Shown here: positions 1 through 8,237 of the stretch, piece after piece
Position numbering within the stretch: the first letter of the stretch is position 1
Layout of the letters: every line of letters begins with the position of its first letter
Assembly (NCBI GenBank): GCA_035568175.1
Contig: DATMON010000020.1
Span: 124,001 to 188,000 of the forward strand
Length of the DNA stretch: 64,000 nt
Source of the DNA: AV40 sp035568175
Lineage (GTDB): Bacteria; Verrucomicrobiota; Verrucomicrobiia; Chthoniobacterales; UBA10450
Direction: 5' to 3'
The notes under the pieces: model-generated
Told to the model about the DNA's origin: nothing
Seen by the model: only the letters and a program-made list of their open reading frames with translations
Databases searched by the model: none
Position numbers and translations under genes: made by a program

Positions 1-1064
1 TTACGCCGGAAGAACGGCAGGTCGCGCAATCGTTGCTCGGTTATCCGGAAGGCAGCGTCGGCCGATTGATGACGCCGGATTTCATCGCCATTGACGAAGA
101 TTGGACCGTGCAAGACGTCCTCACCTACGTGCGAGAGAACGGTCACGACAGCGAGACTTTGAACATTATCTACGTCGTAGACGAACGCGGGAAACTCATC
201 GACGATCTGCGCATTCGCGAATTTCTGCTGCGACCACTCGACGCGCGAGTGAGCGATTTTCGCGATCACACATTCACCGCCCTCAAAGTGAATGATTCCC
301 AACAAGAAGCGCTTAATGTGTTTCGAAAATACGATCGCACTGCGCTGCCGGTGGTCGACTCTAACGGTGTGCTCGTTGGGATAGTGACGGTCGACGACAT
401 GCTCGACGTCGCCGAACAGGAAGCAACGGAGGACATCCAAAAGCTCGGCGGTATGGAGGCTCTCGATGAGCCTTACAACACCATTTCAATGGCGCGGATG
501 ATCAAGAAGCGCGCGGGTTGGCTGGTGCTGCTTTTTCTTTCTGAAATGTTCACCTCGAATGCGATGGCTCATTTTGAGGACGAGATCGCGAAAGCGGTCG
601 TGCTCGCGTTGTTCGTGCCGCTGATGATTTCCAGCGGTGGCAATTCCGGCTCGCAAGCTACGACGCTCGTTATCCGCGCCATGGCCTTGGGCGAAGTGCG
701 CTTGCGCGATTGGTGGCGGGTTGCGGGAAAAGAAATTACAGCCGGTGCGCTATTGGGCGGAATTCTGGGCGCGGTCGGCTTCTTCCGAATCATGGCTTGG
801 CAAACGCTTTCCACCTGGTTTCCTCACGGTTTTTTTCAACACTACGATCACCCGGGGCTGCTTGGATCGACAATTTTCTTCGCGTTACTCGGCATTGTCA
901 CCTGGGGAACCCTCATCGGGTCGATGTTACCCTTTCTGCTCAGACGTGTTGGCCTTGACCCCGCGACTTCTTCGGCCCCATTTGTCGCCACGCTTGTCGA
1001 TGTAACTGGGATATTTATTTATTTCAGCGTTGCCGCCATGATTCTGCACGGCGCCATGCTTTAA
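1..1064 (+). CDS. mgtE: Magnesium transporter MgtE, 5'-truncated by window edge
   Basis: Inner-membrane magnesium channel gated by cytosolic Mg2+. The reading frame is already open at base 3 (TPEERQVAQSLL...), which matches the end of the MgtE N domain, so the true start lies upstream and about 100 residues are missing. Two CBS domains follow (about residues 20-70 and 85-140), then five membrane helices beginning near residue 165. The helices contain the family signature SSGGNSGSQ in the pore region and the C-terminal LDPATSSAPFVATLVD motif. The gene ends 13 bases before the DUF47 gene on the same strand, so the two may be co-transcribed. Assignment is secure. Confidence 0.95.
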   Translation, partial: TPEERQVAQSLLGYPEGSVGRLMTPDFIAIDEDWTVQDVLTYVRENGHDSETLNIIYVVDERGKLIDDLRIREFLLRPLDARVSDFRDHTFTALKVNDSQQEALNVFRKYDRTALPVVDSNGVLVGIVTVDDMLDVAEQEATEDIQKLGGMEALDEPYNTISMARMIKKRAGWLVLLFLSEMFTSNAMAHFEDEIAKAVVLALFVPLMISSGGNSGSQATTLVIRAMALGEVRLRDWWRVAGKEITAGALLGGILGAVGFFRIMAWQTLSTWFPHGFFQHYDHPGLLGSTIFFALLGIVTWGTLIGSMLPFLLRRVGLDPATSSAPFVATLVDVTGIFIYFSVAAMILHGAML

Positions 1065-1077
1065 TTAGAAAAGTTCA

Positions 1078-1716
1078 ATGATCTCAATCGGCAGATTTCT
1101 CGGGCACGATCAAAAATTCTACGACCTGCTCGAGGCGAGCGCACAACAAGCCGACACCAGCGTTCATCATCTGGTCGATCTTCTGGCCAAGATCGACAAT
1201 AAGGATTCGTTCCGAGATCTGGGTGCATTCGCCGAAAGCCGGCGGGAAGACAAGCGCATCACTCAGGAGCTCACTGAAGAGCTGACCAAAACGTTTATTA
1301 CCCCACTGGAGCGCGAAGACATTCAGGCGCTCGCGGCTTCGCTCTACAAAATACCGAAGACGGTCGAGAAAATCGGCGAACGCATGGTGATTTGCCCGCA
1401 AGACTTGCCGATACCGAGTTTCGCGAAGCAGGTCCATCTCCTCGATCAAGCGGCCGAGGCGGTGCTCGCGATGGTGAAACAATTGCGCAAAGGAATGAAC
1501 GTTCGGACTGCGCGCGAGATGAACGCGAAGCTGCAAACTATCGAAGGAGAAGCCGACGAGCTTGAGCTGGAACTATTGCGCGATCTTTACCAGGGCAATT
1601 ACGATCCCAAACACATCATCTTTTTGCGCGACCTTTACGAATTGCTCGAAAAGGTGATCGACCGTTGCCGCGATGCCGGCAATGTCGTCCTGCAGATTGT
1701 CTTGAAGAATACCTAA
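1078..1716 (+). CDS. DUF47 (PhoU-like) accessory protein of Pit
   Basis: A 212-residue all-helical protein of the DUF47/TIGR00153 family, distantly related to PhoU. These proteins are commonly encoded directly before a Pit-type phosphate transporter and are thought to regulate it. Visible features are the start MISIGRFLGHDQKFYDLLEASA, the central KIPKTVEKIGERM helix and a C-terminal helix ending in LLEKVIDRCRDAGNVV. There is no signal peptide or membrane segment, so it is cytosolic. The pit gene follows after 33 bases on the same strand. The gene also contains an inverted pair of the window's dispersed nonamer at 1174-1197. Confidence 0.9.
   Translation: MISIGRFLGHDQKFYDLLEASAQQADTSVHHLVDLLAKIDNKDSFRDLGAFAESRREDKRITQELTEELTKTFITPLEREDIQALAASLYKIPKTVEKIGERMVICPQDLPIPSFAKQVHLLDQAAEAVLAMVKQLRKGMNVRTAREMNAKLQTIEGEADELELELLRDLYQGNYDPKHIIFLRDLYELLEKVIDRCRDAGNVVLQIVLKNT
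1174..1197. repeat. Inverted pair of the dispersed nonamer
   Basis: GTCGATCTT (1174-1182) and AAGATCGAC (1189-1197) face each other around the 6-base spacer CTGGCC, giving a perfect 9-bp stem. The pair lies inside the DUF47 reading frame (residues VDLLAKID), where a terminator role is unlikely. It is the only close inverted pair of this word that I found in the window. Confidence 0.85.
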
Positions 1717-1749
1717 ACCGCCGCCCCGCGGACGCGGGGCAAGATCGAC

Positions 1750-2790
1750 ATGTTGCTTTTTCTCATCGTCGTTCTTGCCGCCGTCATTTTCGAATACAGC
1801 AACGGTTTCCATGACGCGGCCAACGCAATCGCCACGGTCGTCTCGACCAAGGTTCTCACGCCGCGGCAAGCCATCGCGATGGCCGCGTTTTTCAATTTAA
1901 CTGGCGCACTGCTCGGCGGCGCGGTCGCTGCGACGGTCGGAAAAGGTTTGGTCGATACCGAAGTCGTCACGATGTGGACAGTGCTGGCGGCCGTGCTGGC
2001 TGCGTTCATCTGGAACATGGTCACCTGGTTCTTTGGTTTGCCTTCGAGCTCGAGTCACGCGCTCATCGGCGGTCTGTGCGGCGCGGCGCTCGCGACCGCG
2101 CATGGAAATTGGTCCGTCATCAAATGGAACGCCGGTGTCTGGCCGAAGGTCGTCGTGCCGATGATTACGTCGCCGGTCGCCGGATTCATTCTTGGCGGAT
2201 TCGTAATGTTTCTGCTCTTCGTTCTTCTCCACCGGTTAACGCCTTTTTTCATTCATCAGTTTTTCGGAAAGGCGCAAATCGTGAGCGCGGCTTGGATGGC
2301 GCACAGTCACGGCACGAACGACGCCCAAAAAACGATGGGCATCATCACGCTCGCGCTTTTCACCGGGACCAAAGCCGGCCGGTTCGATCATCTCCCAGCG
2401 TGGCTCGAATTTTTGAAGACGCCGGTCTTTGCCATGCCGCTCTGGGTCAAAGTGCTTTGCGCGGCCACCATGGCCGTGGGCACCGCCGCCGGCGGCTGGC
2501 GAATCATTCGCACACTCGGCCATCGCGTGGTGAAATTGCAGCCGGTCCACGGCTTCGCGGCCGAAACCAGCGCCGCCTTGATCATTCAAGCGGCGAGCCT
2601 TTACGGCATTCCGCTTTCAACGACCCACGTGATTTCCACTTCAATCATGGGCGTGGGCGCCGTGAAACGTTTCAGCGGAATGCGCTGGACGGTGGTCGAA
2701 CGCATCGTCTGGGCCTGGATCTTCACTCTGCCTGCTACCGCTTTGCTCGGTTACTTGCTCGAGCGCGCCGCGGCTGCGTTTTCACGGTAG
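1750..2790 (+). CDS. pit: Low-affinity inorganic phosphate transporter, PiT family
   Basis: An integral inner-membrane phosphate symporter of 346 residues with about ten helices. The two family signatures are present: NGFHDAANAIATVV near residue 18 and AHSHGTNDAQKTMG near residue 182, related by the internal duplication typical of PiT proteins. The start ATG is itself the end of one copy of the dispersed word (AAGATCGACATG, 1741-1752), and just before it lies a GC-rich hairpin, GCCCCGCGGACGCGGGGC. The stop codon TAG at 2788-2790 is part of a palindromic repeat that begins at 2786. It is co-directional with mgtE and its DUF47 partner. Confidence 0.95.
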   Translation: MLLFLIVVLAAVIFEYSNGFHDAANAIATVVSTKVLTPRQAIAMAAFFNLTGALLGGAVAATVGKGLVDTEVVTMWTVLAAVLAAFIWNMVTWFFGLPSSSSHALIGGLCGAALATAHGNWSVIKWNAGVWPKVVVPMITSPVAGFILGGFVMFLLFVLLHRLTPFFIHQFFGKAQIVSAAWMAHSHGTNDAQKTMGIITLALFTGTKAGRFDHLPAWLEFLKTPVFAMPLWVKVLCAATMAVGTAAGGWRIIRTLGHRVVKLQPVHGFAAETSAALIIQAASLYGIPLSTTHVISTSIMGVGAVKRFSGMRWTVVERIVWAWIFTLPATALLGYLLERAAAAFSR

Positions 2791-2840
2791 GGGCGGTTCA
2801 CCGAACCGCCCGCGGGCGATTGAGGTCAATCGCCCCTACC
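2786..2840. repeat. Double-hairpin palindromic element, copy A
   Basis: A 55-bp element bounded by GGTAGGGG and CCCCTACC, with an inner hairpin around GGTTCACCGAACC and a second one around GATTGAGGTCAATC. It is identical base for base to the copy at 40282-40336, 37 kb away, and differs at three sites from the copy at 5007-5060. It provides the TAG stop of pit. It may act as a terminator between the convergent pit and 108-residue genes, but it has no clear T-tract. Confidence 0.9.
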
Positions 2841-2847
2841 TAACCGA

Positions 2848-3174
2848 TCACAAACCTTTCGGCGGCTTGATCCCGAACTTCTCGAACATCTTTATGATTC
2901 GCTCCTTTTTCTCCGACGTATCCAATCGAGATTCCTCCGGATACTCCGCCCAAAACAGCACGTCGCGATAATCACGTTTCGCCACCGCCACGAACTCGCG
3001 CAGCTTTTCTTCGTTTCCCTCGCTCAATTTCAGAATCGCAAGCTGCACCCGCTCACGTTCGTGCTCGTACGATTCAACGCCGTAGGCATCGAGCAGCGCG
3101 AGCACGCGCGAATGGGAAGTCTCCGGAAAAGTTTTCTGAACGGCTGCAACAACTTCGTCGCGTGAGTGCGGCAT
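2848..3174 (-). CDS. Hypothetical 108-residue soluble protein
   Basis: I do not recognise the family. The protein is acidic/basic mixed and predicted helical. It begins with MPHSRDEVVAAVQKTF and ends with a motif EKFGIKPPKGL that looks like a folded C-terminus, and it has no signal peptide or membrane segment. Its ATG directly follows the TGA of the upstream 79-residue membrane protein gene (TGAATG), so the two are probably translated together. Codon use resembles the neighbours, which supports a real gene. Confidence 0.7.
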   Translation of the reverse strand: MPHSRDEVVAAVQKTFPETSHSRVLALLDAYGVESYEHERERVQLAILKLSEGNEEKLREFVAVAKRDYRDVLFWAEYPEESRLDTSEKKERIIKMFEKFGIKPPKGL

Positions 3175-3414
3175 TCAATCGCGCTTGCCAACAAATCCGG
3201 AAAGCACGTACCCGCCGGCAGCAAAACAGAGAAAAGAAGCGATAAGCGCTTGCCATGGTCCCATCCACGGCCCTTTCTGTCCTTCAGTTGGAACTGCTCG
3301 CTGATATATGAATGAGCTCTTCACCTCCGACAAAAAAAACGAACCGAATAGGATTAAAACCGTCCCCGCGATGATCAGAAATACGCGGCGGCGCGATCCT
3401 TGTTTATCGGCCAT
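3175..3414 (-). CDS. Small membrane protein, two helices
   Basis: A 79-residue protein with a basic N-terminus (MADKQGSRRRVF), a first helix at about residues 10-28 and a second at about 55-74, ending GFVGKRD. No known family is recognised. It is the first gene of a two-gene unit with the 108-residue protein; the genes abut stop-to-start. The topology suggests both ends are cytosolic with a short periplasmic loop. Function unknown. Confidence 0.65.
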   Translation of the reverse strand: MADKQGSRRRVFLIIAGTVLILFGSFFLSEVKSSFIYQRAVPTEGQKGPWMGPWQALIASFLCFAAGGYVLSGFVGKRD

Positions 3415-3431
3415 TGTCGCATCGACGTAAT

Positions 3432-4472
3432 CTATTTCTTAATCGCCACCCATTCGTTGGCGGCGCGGGAGTCGGCCACGGCCTGGACAACGCGCATGTA
3501 GCGGACGCCGTCCTCGAAACTGGGACGCGGCTTCATCCGGCCTTTTGATTTCACCGCCGAAATAAAATCGTCTTCCACGCGCCAGTCGGTCACGAGTTCT
3601 TTCGGAACATCGACATCTTCCATTTCGCGGCCGCCGTACTTCACACTGCGAACCCGCTCGTTGGTGAAATCGTAAAGCAACGCCCCGCGGTCGCCGAAAA
3701 CTCGCAACCGATCATTCGGCGCGCCGGCGTGCACGCCACTGAACTCGAGCACGCCTTCCGCGCCGTTCTCAAAAACGCAAAGGACGTTGAGCATGTCGGG
3801 AACGATGACGCGATAGCCACGCCGCTCGGCGTTGAGAATTTTCCCGCGCGCGAAGACGCCGGCGATATCGCCGAGCCAGCGCTGCAACACTTCGACGTAA
3901 ATCCCGAGCGTAAGCACGTTGAGACCGGTAATCTCGATCTTTTGCCGCCAATGCGCCGGCGCTTCCGGGTTCAAATAGACACCGGTGAAACTTTGCAGAC
4001 GCACCGCGTGGGGCGTGCCGATGGCATTTTCGGCGAGCATTTTTTTCACGAGCAGGTCGGCGCGCATCCCGAACGGCGGTGGACAAAGCATCGTCACCAG
4101 CTCGGGAAAACGTTTCGAGGTTGCGAGCATCTCTTCCGCTTCGGCCAGGTCCATCGACATTCGCGCCTGACAAAAAACGTGCTTGCCGGCTTCGAGCGCG
4201 GAAACGGTTACGGCCGAATGCATGTAAGGCGGGGTGCCGATCCAAATAATGTCGAGATCGGGCACGGCGAGCAGATCGGCCCAATTCGCCATCGGCGTGG
4301 CCGACGGGCAATTTTCCTGACAAAACTTTTCGCTGCTCTCGTAAGTCGAGTTCGAGACGGCGACAATCTCGGCGTCCGGATTTTTCTTCAGCGCGGGAAG
4401 ATGTCTTTGGCGGACAATGCCGCCCGCGCCGACAATTCCGATCCGCAGTTTGCCGTTGTTTTTCTGTGCCAT
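3432..4472 (-). CDS. Gfo/Idh/MocA family NAD(P)-dependent oxidoreductase
   Basis: A cytosolic dehydrogenase of 346 residues that probably acts on a sugar, inositol or related polyol. The N-terminal Rossmann fold carries IGIVGAGGIVRQRHLPAL (residues 11-28). The segment GKHVFCQARMSMDLAEAEEM takes the place of the family's EKP lysine motif, with QA replacing KP. Because the catalytic lysine normally sits there, the substrate chemistry may differ from classical members. A substrate-binding alpha/beta domain follows. Its promoter must lie in the repeat-filled gap shared with rpmB. Confidence 0.85.
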   Translation of the reverse strand: MAQKNNGKLRIGIVGAGGIVRQRHLPALKKNPDAEIVAVSNSTYESSEKFCQENCPSATPMANWADLLAVPDLDIIWIGTPPYMHSAVTVSALEAGKHVFCQARMSMDLAEAEEMLATSKRFPELVTMLCPPPFGMRADLLVKKMLAENAIGTPHAVRLQSFTGVYLNPEAPAHWRQKIEITGLNVLTLGIYVEVLQRWLGDIAGVFARGKILNAERRGYRVIVPDMLNVLCVFENGAEGVLEFSGVHAGAPNDRLRVFGDRGALLYDFTNERVRSVKYGGREMEDVDVPKELVTDWRVEDDFISAVKSKGRMKPRPSFEDGVRYMRVVQAVADSRAANEWVAIKK

Positions 4473-4483
4473 GTTATCAGTTC

Positions 4484-4570
4484 AACCACTAATCGACACT
4501 AATTCACACGAATAGGGACTAACGAGCATCTTGTCACATCATTTGTGTCGATTCGTGTCTATTCGTGGTT
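4484..4570. repeat. Inverted repeat of the AACCACGAAT type, copy 1
   Basis: Left arm AACCACTAATCGACACTAAT and right arm GTCGATTCGTGTCTATTCGTGG are imperfect inverted repeats that fill most of the gap between the divergent Gfo/Idh gene and rpmB. A second copy with the same words lies at 19094-19171, also between two divergent genes. No enclosed gene is seen. Confidence 0.75.
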
Positions 4571-4649
4571 TAACTCCGAAAGCCCTTCGCGAGTAAATCG
4601 CTTGACAATTAGCGCGCGCGCGGCACTTTTTGCGCCCCCGTTTCAGCAT

Positions 4650-4913
4650 ATGTCGAAAGTTTGCACCATTACCGGATCGAAACCCATGCGCGGCAGCATC
4701 ATTCGCCGCCGCGGTATGGCCAAGAAAAAGGGCGGCGTCGGACGGCACGTGACCAAAATGGTGCCGCGTCTGTTCGCGCCGAACCTGCACCAGCACCGAA
4801 TCTGGGTGCCGGAGCTGAAAAAATTCATCCGCGTTCGCGTGACCGCGCGTGGGCTGAAGACGATCAACAAAAACGGCGCTTACAAAGCGCTGAAAAAAGC
4901 CGGCGCGATTTGA
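4650..4913 (+). CDS. rpmB: 50S ribosomal protein L28
   Basis: An 87-residue ribosomal protein of the large subunit. The start MSKVCTITGSKPMRGSIIRR matches the L28 N-terminus, so the ATG at 4650 is chosen over longer upstream frames that would translate the intergenic repeat. The RIWVPELKKFIRVRVTARGLKTI motif is characteristic. The gene stands alone, without rpmG next to it. Its TGA is followed at once by a double-hairpin element that could act as its 3' end. Confidence 0.95.
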   Translation: MSKVCTITGSKPMRGSIIRRRGMAKKKGGVGRHVTKMVPRLFAPNLHQHRIWVPELKKFIRVRVTARGLKTINKNGAYKALKKAGAI

Positions 4914-4969
4914 TGTAGCCGCGCGCCTGCGGCGCGTCCGGATAAACGGCCCGCAGGGCCGTGGCTACA
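4914..4969. repeat. Double-hairpin element with complementary loops, copy B
   Basis: Outer ends TGTAGCC and GGCTACA enclose one hairpin built from GCGCGCC/GGCGCGT and another from CGGCCC/GGGCCG. The loop regions CCTGCGG (4926-4932) and CCGCAGG (4951-4957) are perfectly complementary, so the two hairpins could pair with each other. It lies directly behind rpmB and before the convergent 537-residue gene. Confidence 0.75.
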
Positions 4970-4975
4970 ACGACT

Positions 4976-6589
4976 TTAACTTCCACCGATTTCGGTTTCT
5001 TCTTCAGGTAGGGGCGGTTCACCGAACCGTCCGCGGGCGATTGGGTCAATCGCTCCTACCTCCGTCCCGATTTCCTTGGCCGCTTCTTGGCGAACGCTTG
5101 AATTTTCCACGGGCGGCGCGCCTGCCTCGACGCGTTCCTCTTTTTCCGCGGCGGGGACGTTCGCCACGATCGTTTTTTCTTCTGCTTTCTCTTCCGGCGT
5201 CGTTGCCTCCGCAGTTTCCTTTGGTTTCACTTTTGCGCGCGGGAGATCAAGCGAGCCATCGTTGAACTCGATCACGTAACCTTCGTTGATCAACCAGCGG
5301 AGATCGGACGCGAGCGCCATTTTCATGCGCTCCGCTTCGTCAGCCGTAAGATCGACAATCAACTTGTCGGCCAGTTCCTTTCGTCCGATGCGCGGCATTG
5401 CGCCGATCGCTTCCAGAATTGCCCGGACTTGCGACGAAACACCGGTCTCATCGTGTTTAAACGCGCGCGGATAAATCGAGGAAACAAAGAGCATCCCGCG
5501 CCGATGGCGAAAGACATGAAGGCCAACCTCACGAAAGCGCGCGGCAAGCTCCTTCATCATTGACGACGGCGAGCGCGTCTCATGCGTCCATTCGTTCTCA
5601 ACCAGCCGGTTCAGCACGCGATCGTCCAAACGCCGGCTGGCGGGACCATCAATGACCAAGTCCGAAATCGAGCGAACGAGGCCGGGCAAATAATTTTGTT
5701 GAAAATGCCGCTCCGTTTCCGTGACCGACGAAAATGTCGTCGGCGCTTCGTCCCGCAACGTCGAGAACGTCGTCACCTTGCGCGCATCTTCTTTCCATTT
5801 CTCGATCTCCGCCGGATCGGTCACGATTTGGATTTGGCGCTGGTAATCGGGAAAATTCATTCGCCGACTGAAACGCTGTTCGTACAGATTGCGCAGGCGC
5901 CGCTGATAATCGTGATGATTGGTCGGGCCGAGGAAGGTTCCGCTTAGCCTGCAGCGGGCGACGTTGGTGAAATTTCCTTTGATCGGATCGGTCTCGGTGA
6001 TCTCGATCTTGTAAAAGTCGGCTTGCGCAAACCGAAATGCGTTGCGCTCGATAAATTGTCGATCGACCGAGACGGCGCCGTTTTCGCCAAGCTGAAAAAG
6101 TGGCGACTCCGGCGGCGCGGTTAATTGAACATCGTGACGCGTCGCTTTTTCCAGAAAGAGCCGCGCGAGGGCAAATAACGAATACGCGACCGAACCGGAT
6201 TTAATTTGTGCGACGACGTTCTCGAAAGCAGACATCCGCGGCAAAAACTTGACCGCAATTGCCGGCAACGGCCGGTCCGAGCCGGACTGGCGATTAACAA
6301 ACCCCGGTCGATCTTTCCGATGTCGATCCTGCGCGCGTGGAGGTCGTCGATCGTGTCGACGCGGTCGCTCCGGCATTTTCCCTTTTTGAGTCGGGCGCTC
6401 GAAACTAGGCTGCGGGCCTTTGCGATCGGGTCGCCGCTTATCGCGCGGTCGCTGGTCACGCGGTCGTCGATCGAGGCGATCCTCTCCCTGATGTTGGGCG
6501 TAACGTTCAGTCGGCGCGGGCTCATTCACCCACGCCGGCAGTATTTTCAGGTCGACCAATTCGTCGAGTTCAACAGGCGCGTCAGCCAC
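4976..6589 (-). CDS. Unknown 537-residue protein with basic N-terminal segment
   Basis: I do not recognise this protein. After a short acidic start (MADAPVELDELVDLKILPAW) comes a low-complexity Arg/Asp/Pro-rich stretch at about residues 30-105 that resembles RNA- or DNA-binding tails. A folded central region at about 115-420 includes patterns such as FRHRRGMLFVSSIYPRAF, and a winged-helix-like segment follows near GRKELADKL...LINEGYVIE. The C-terminus is Glu/Ala-rich. The final residues, roughly EVGAIDPIARGRFGEPPLPE, are the translation of a palindromic repeat (5007-5060), so the natural C-terminus may have been extended. Divergent from acpP. Confidence 0.75.
   Translation of the reverse strand: MADAPVELDELVDLKILPAWVNEPAPTERYAQHQGEDRLDRRPRDQRPRDKRRPDRKGPQPSFERPTQKGKMPERPRRHDRRPPRAQDRHRKDRPGFVNRQSGSDRPLPAIAVKFLPRMSAFENVVAQIKSGSVAYSLFALARLFLEKATRHDVQLTAPPESPLFQLGENGAVSVDRQFIERNAFRFAQADFYKIEITETDPIKGNFTNVARCRLSGTFLGPTNHHDYQRRLRNLYEQRFSRRMNFPDYQRQIQIVTDPAEIEKWKEDARKVTTFSTLRDEAPTTFSSVTETERHFQQNYLPGLVRSISDLVIDGPASRRLDDRVLNRLVENEWTHETRSPSSMMKELAARFREVGLHVFRHRRGMLFVSSIYPRAFKHDETGVSSQVRAILEAIGAMPRIGRKELADKLIVDLTADEAERMKMALASDLRWLINEGYVIEFNDGSLDLPRAKVKPKETAEATTPEEKAEEKTIVANVPAAEKEERVEAGAPPVENSSVRQEAAKEIGTEVGAIDPIARGRFGEPPLPEEETEIGGS
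5007..5060. repeat. Double-hairpin element, copy A2, inside a reading frame
   Basis: A 54-bp near-copy (two substitutions and one deletion) of the elements at 2786 and 40282, bounded by GGTAGGGG and TCCTACC. It lies wholly within the 3' end of the 537-residue gene and is translated in frame to about 18 residues. Confidence 0.9.
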
Positions 6590-6723
6590 GAGTGTCTTCT
6601 ACCCCAAGCCGGCAAGAAAACCAGGGTGTTGTCGAATTTGGGTTGCGCAATTTTGGGCAATTCTTTTACTTGCGGTGCGGCAGCGCGTGGGGTAAGCGTT
6701 GCGCTCCAACCCAAAAATTTTTT

Positions 6724-6999
6724 ATGGCCGAAAAAACGATCGAGGAAAAGGTCAAGGACATCATCGTCGAGCAGCTCGGAGTAAATCCCGAGCAAGTGAC
6801 GCCTCAGGCGTCGTTTATCGAAGACTTGGGCGCCGATTCGCTCGATATCGTGGAACTGGTGATGGCGTTCGAAGAAGAATTTTCCGTGGAAGTGCCGGAC
6901 GAAGACGCTGAGAAATTGCAGACCGTCGGCGACGTCATCAACTACATCAAAGAACGCGCTAAATCGCAGAGCGGCGGCGCAGCGGCTGGCGGCAGTTAG
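6724..6999 (+). CDS. acpP: Acyl carrier protein
   Basis: Carrier of growing acyl chains in type II fatty acid synthesis, 91 residues, acidic. The phosphopantetheine site GADSLDIVELVMAFEEEF is present, with the modified serine near residue 39. The start MAEKTIEEKVKDIIVEQLGV matches the family; longer upstream frames are not ACP-like. The tail SQSGGAAAGGS is longer and more glycine-rich than usual. No fab genes are adjacent, which is unusual for acpP. A double-hairpin element follows. Confidence 0.95.
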   Translation: MAEKTIEEKVKDIIVEQLGVNPEQVTPQASFIEDLGADSLDIVELVMAFEEEFSVEVPDEDAEKLQTVGDVINYIKERAKSQSGGAAAGGS

Positions 7000-7012
7000 G
7001 GCCATATCCGAA

Positions 7013-7074
7013 TTGTAGGGCAAGCGCATCGCTTGCCATCTTTTAGTTCGGCAACCGGAGCGGTTGCCCTGCAA
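7013..7074. repeat. Double-hairpin element, copy C
   Basis: Outer ends TTGTAGGGC and GCCCTGCAA enclose a GGCAAGCG-CAT-CGCTTGCC hairpin and a GGCAACCG-GAG-CGGTTGCC hairpin. The architecture equals the other elements but the sequence is different. It follows acpP and may serve as its terminator. Confidence 0.75.
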
Positions 7075-7124
7075 CTTTTTGTTTCCCGGTTGCGCGAGCG
7101 CGCAACGCGCCCAGACTAACGACA

Positions 7125-8237
7125 ATGGATTTCGGTCTCTTGGAAAAGCCATTGCTCCATGTGTTTGGTCACGACGTCTCGTTTCTCGGCATCGTCGCGT
7201 TCGTCATTTGGTTTTCGATTGGCATATTTGCGGCCCGCGCGCTGCAAAGCGAGGTGGTCCGGCGTTTTTTCAGCCGGTTCAAGATCGAGGTCAACCTGAT
7301 CGCGATCCTGACCACGATCCTGAGCGTGGCCGCAGTGGCGTTTTTTACCATGAACGCAATCAACGCCGCCGGCGTGCCGTTGTCCTGGAACGCACCGTTA
7401 CCGGGCGTCACCCTGAGTCTCGTTCAAATTTTCCTGCTCATCGCGCTGCTGATCGCGGTTTTCTGGATTTCATCGCGGACGAAACGCTTTCTTTTCAATC
7501 GCTTCCTCGCCAAAAGCGGACTCGATCGCTCGTTGCAATACGCCATCGCGCAGATCGTCAGCAATGTCGTTCTCATCGTCGGCATTTTTATTGTTCTCGA
7601 TAATGCCGGCATTCATCTCGGCGCGCTGACGGTTTTTGCCGGCGCGGTCGGCGTTGGCGTCGGTTTTGGTCTGCAAAATATCGCGAGCAATTTTATCAGC
7701 GGCCTCGTCATTCTGGCCGAACGCCCGATCACCGTGGGGGATCGCGTCGAAGTAGCGGGCATTGCCGGCCAGGTGCAGCACATTCGGGCGCGCAGCACGG
7801 TGATCGTGACCAACGACAACATCACGATGATTGTTCCGAATACGAAATTCATCGACTCACCGGTGACGAACTGGACCTATGGCGATCCGCGGGTGCGTTT
7901 TCGTTTGCCGGTGGGCGTCGCCTACGGCAGCGACGTGAACAAGGTGCGCGAAGCATTACTCGCCGCCGCTCACGAAAATCAAAATACGCTGAAAGATCCA
8001 GCGCCCAGCGTCTTCCTGGAAAAGTTCGGAGTGAATTCGATTGATTTTGAGTTGGTAGTCTGGAGCAGTGAGATGAGTTATCGACCGCGCCGTTATCGGA
8101 GCGATCTCAATTTCGCGATGGAGGAAAAGCTGCGCGAAGCCAGGATCGAAATCGCGTTCCCGCAACGCGATCTTCACATCCGCAGCGGTGTGCTCAAAGT
8201 GCAGAACGTCGACGCGGCGAATCGAAATGCGCGATGA
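7125..8237 (+). CDS. MscS-family mechanosensitive channel
   Basis: An inner-membrane tension-gated channel of 370 residues that releases solutes on osmotic downshock. Three or four N-terminal helices occupy about residues 18-165. The pore-lining TM3 and start of the beta domain carry AGAVGVGVGFGLQNIASNF and ERPITVGDRVEVAG, the MscS signature. A C-terminal alpha/beta domain runs to RDLHIRSG. The last 11 bases overlap the start of the next gene, a sign of translational coupling. Confidence 0.93.
   Translation: MDFGLLEKPLLHVFGHDVSFLGIVAFVIWFSIGIFAARALQSEVVRRFFSRFKIEVNLIAILTTILSVAAVAFFTMNAINAAGVPLSWNAPLPGVTLSLVQIFLLIALLIAVFWISSRTKRFLFNRFLAKSGLDRSLQYAIAQIVSNVVLIVGIFIVLDNAGIHLGALTVFAGAVGVGVGFGLQNIASNFISGLVILAERPITVGDRVEVAGIAGQVQHIRARSTVIVTNDNITMIVPNTKFIDSPVTNWTYGDPRVRFRLPVGVAYGSDVNKVREALLAAAHENQNTLKDPAPSVFLEKFGVNSIDFELVVWSSEMSYRPRRYRSDLNFAMEEKLREARIEIAFPQRDLHIRSGVLKVQNVDAANRNAR

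Noticed and set aside
1974..2843. A 289-codon open frame on the + strand overlapping pit
   Set aside because: It overlaps the strongly supported pit gene in another frame, has no recognisable domain and is rich in Arg/His/Ala, typical of a shadow frame of a GC-rich gene.
3729..4502. A 257-codon open frame opposite the Gfo/Idh gene
   Set aside because: It runs antisense to a gene with a clear Rossmann fold and shows no family signature.
4545..4649. Upstream extension of rpmB
   Set aside because: It encodes the intergenic repeat and is not conserved in L28; the ATG at 4650 matches the family N-terminus.
7064..7603. A 179-codon open frame overlapping the MscS gene
   Set aside because: Out of frame with the MscS gene, which carries the family signature; it also starts in the intergenic double-hairpin element.
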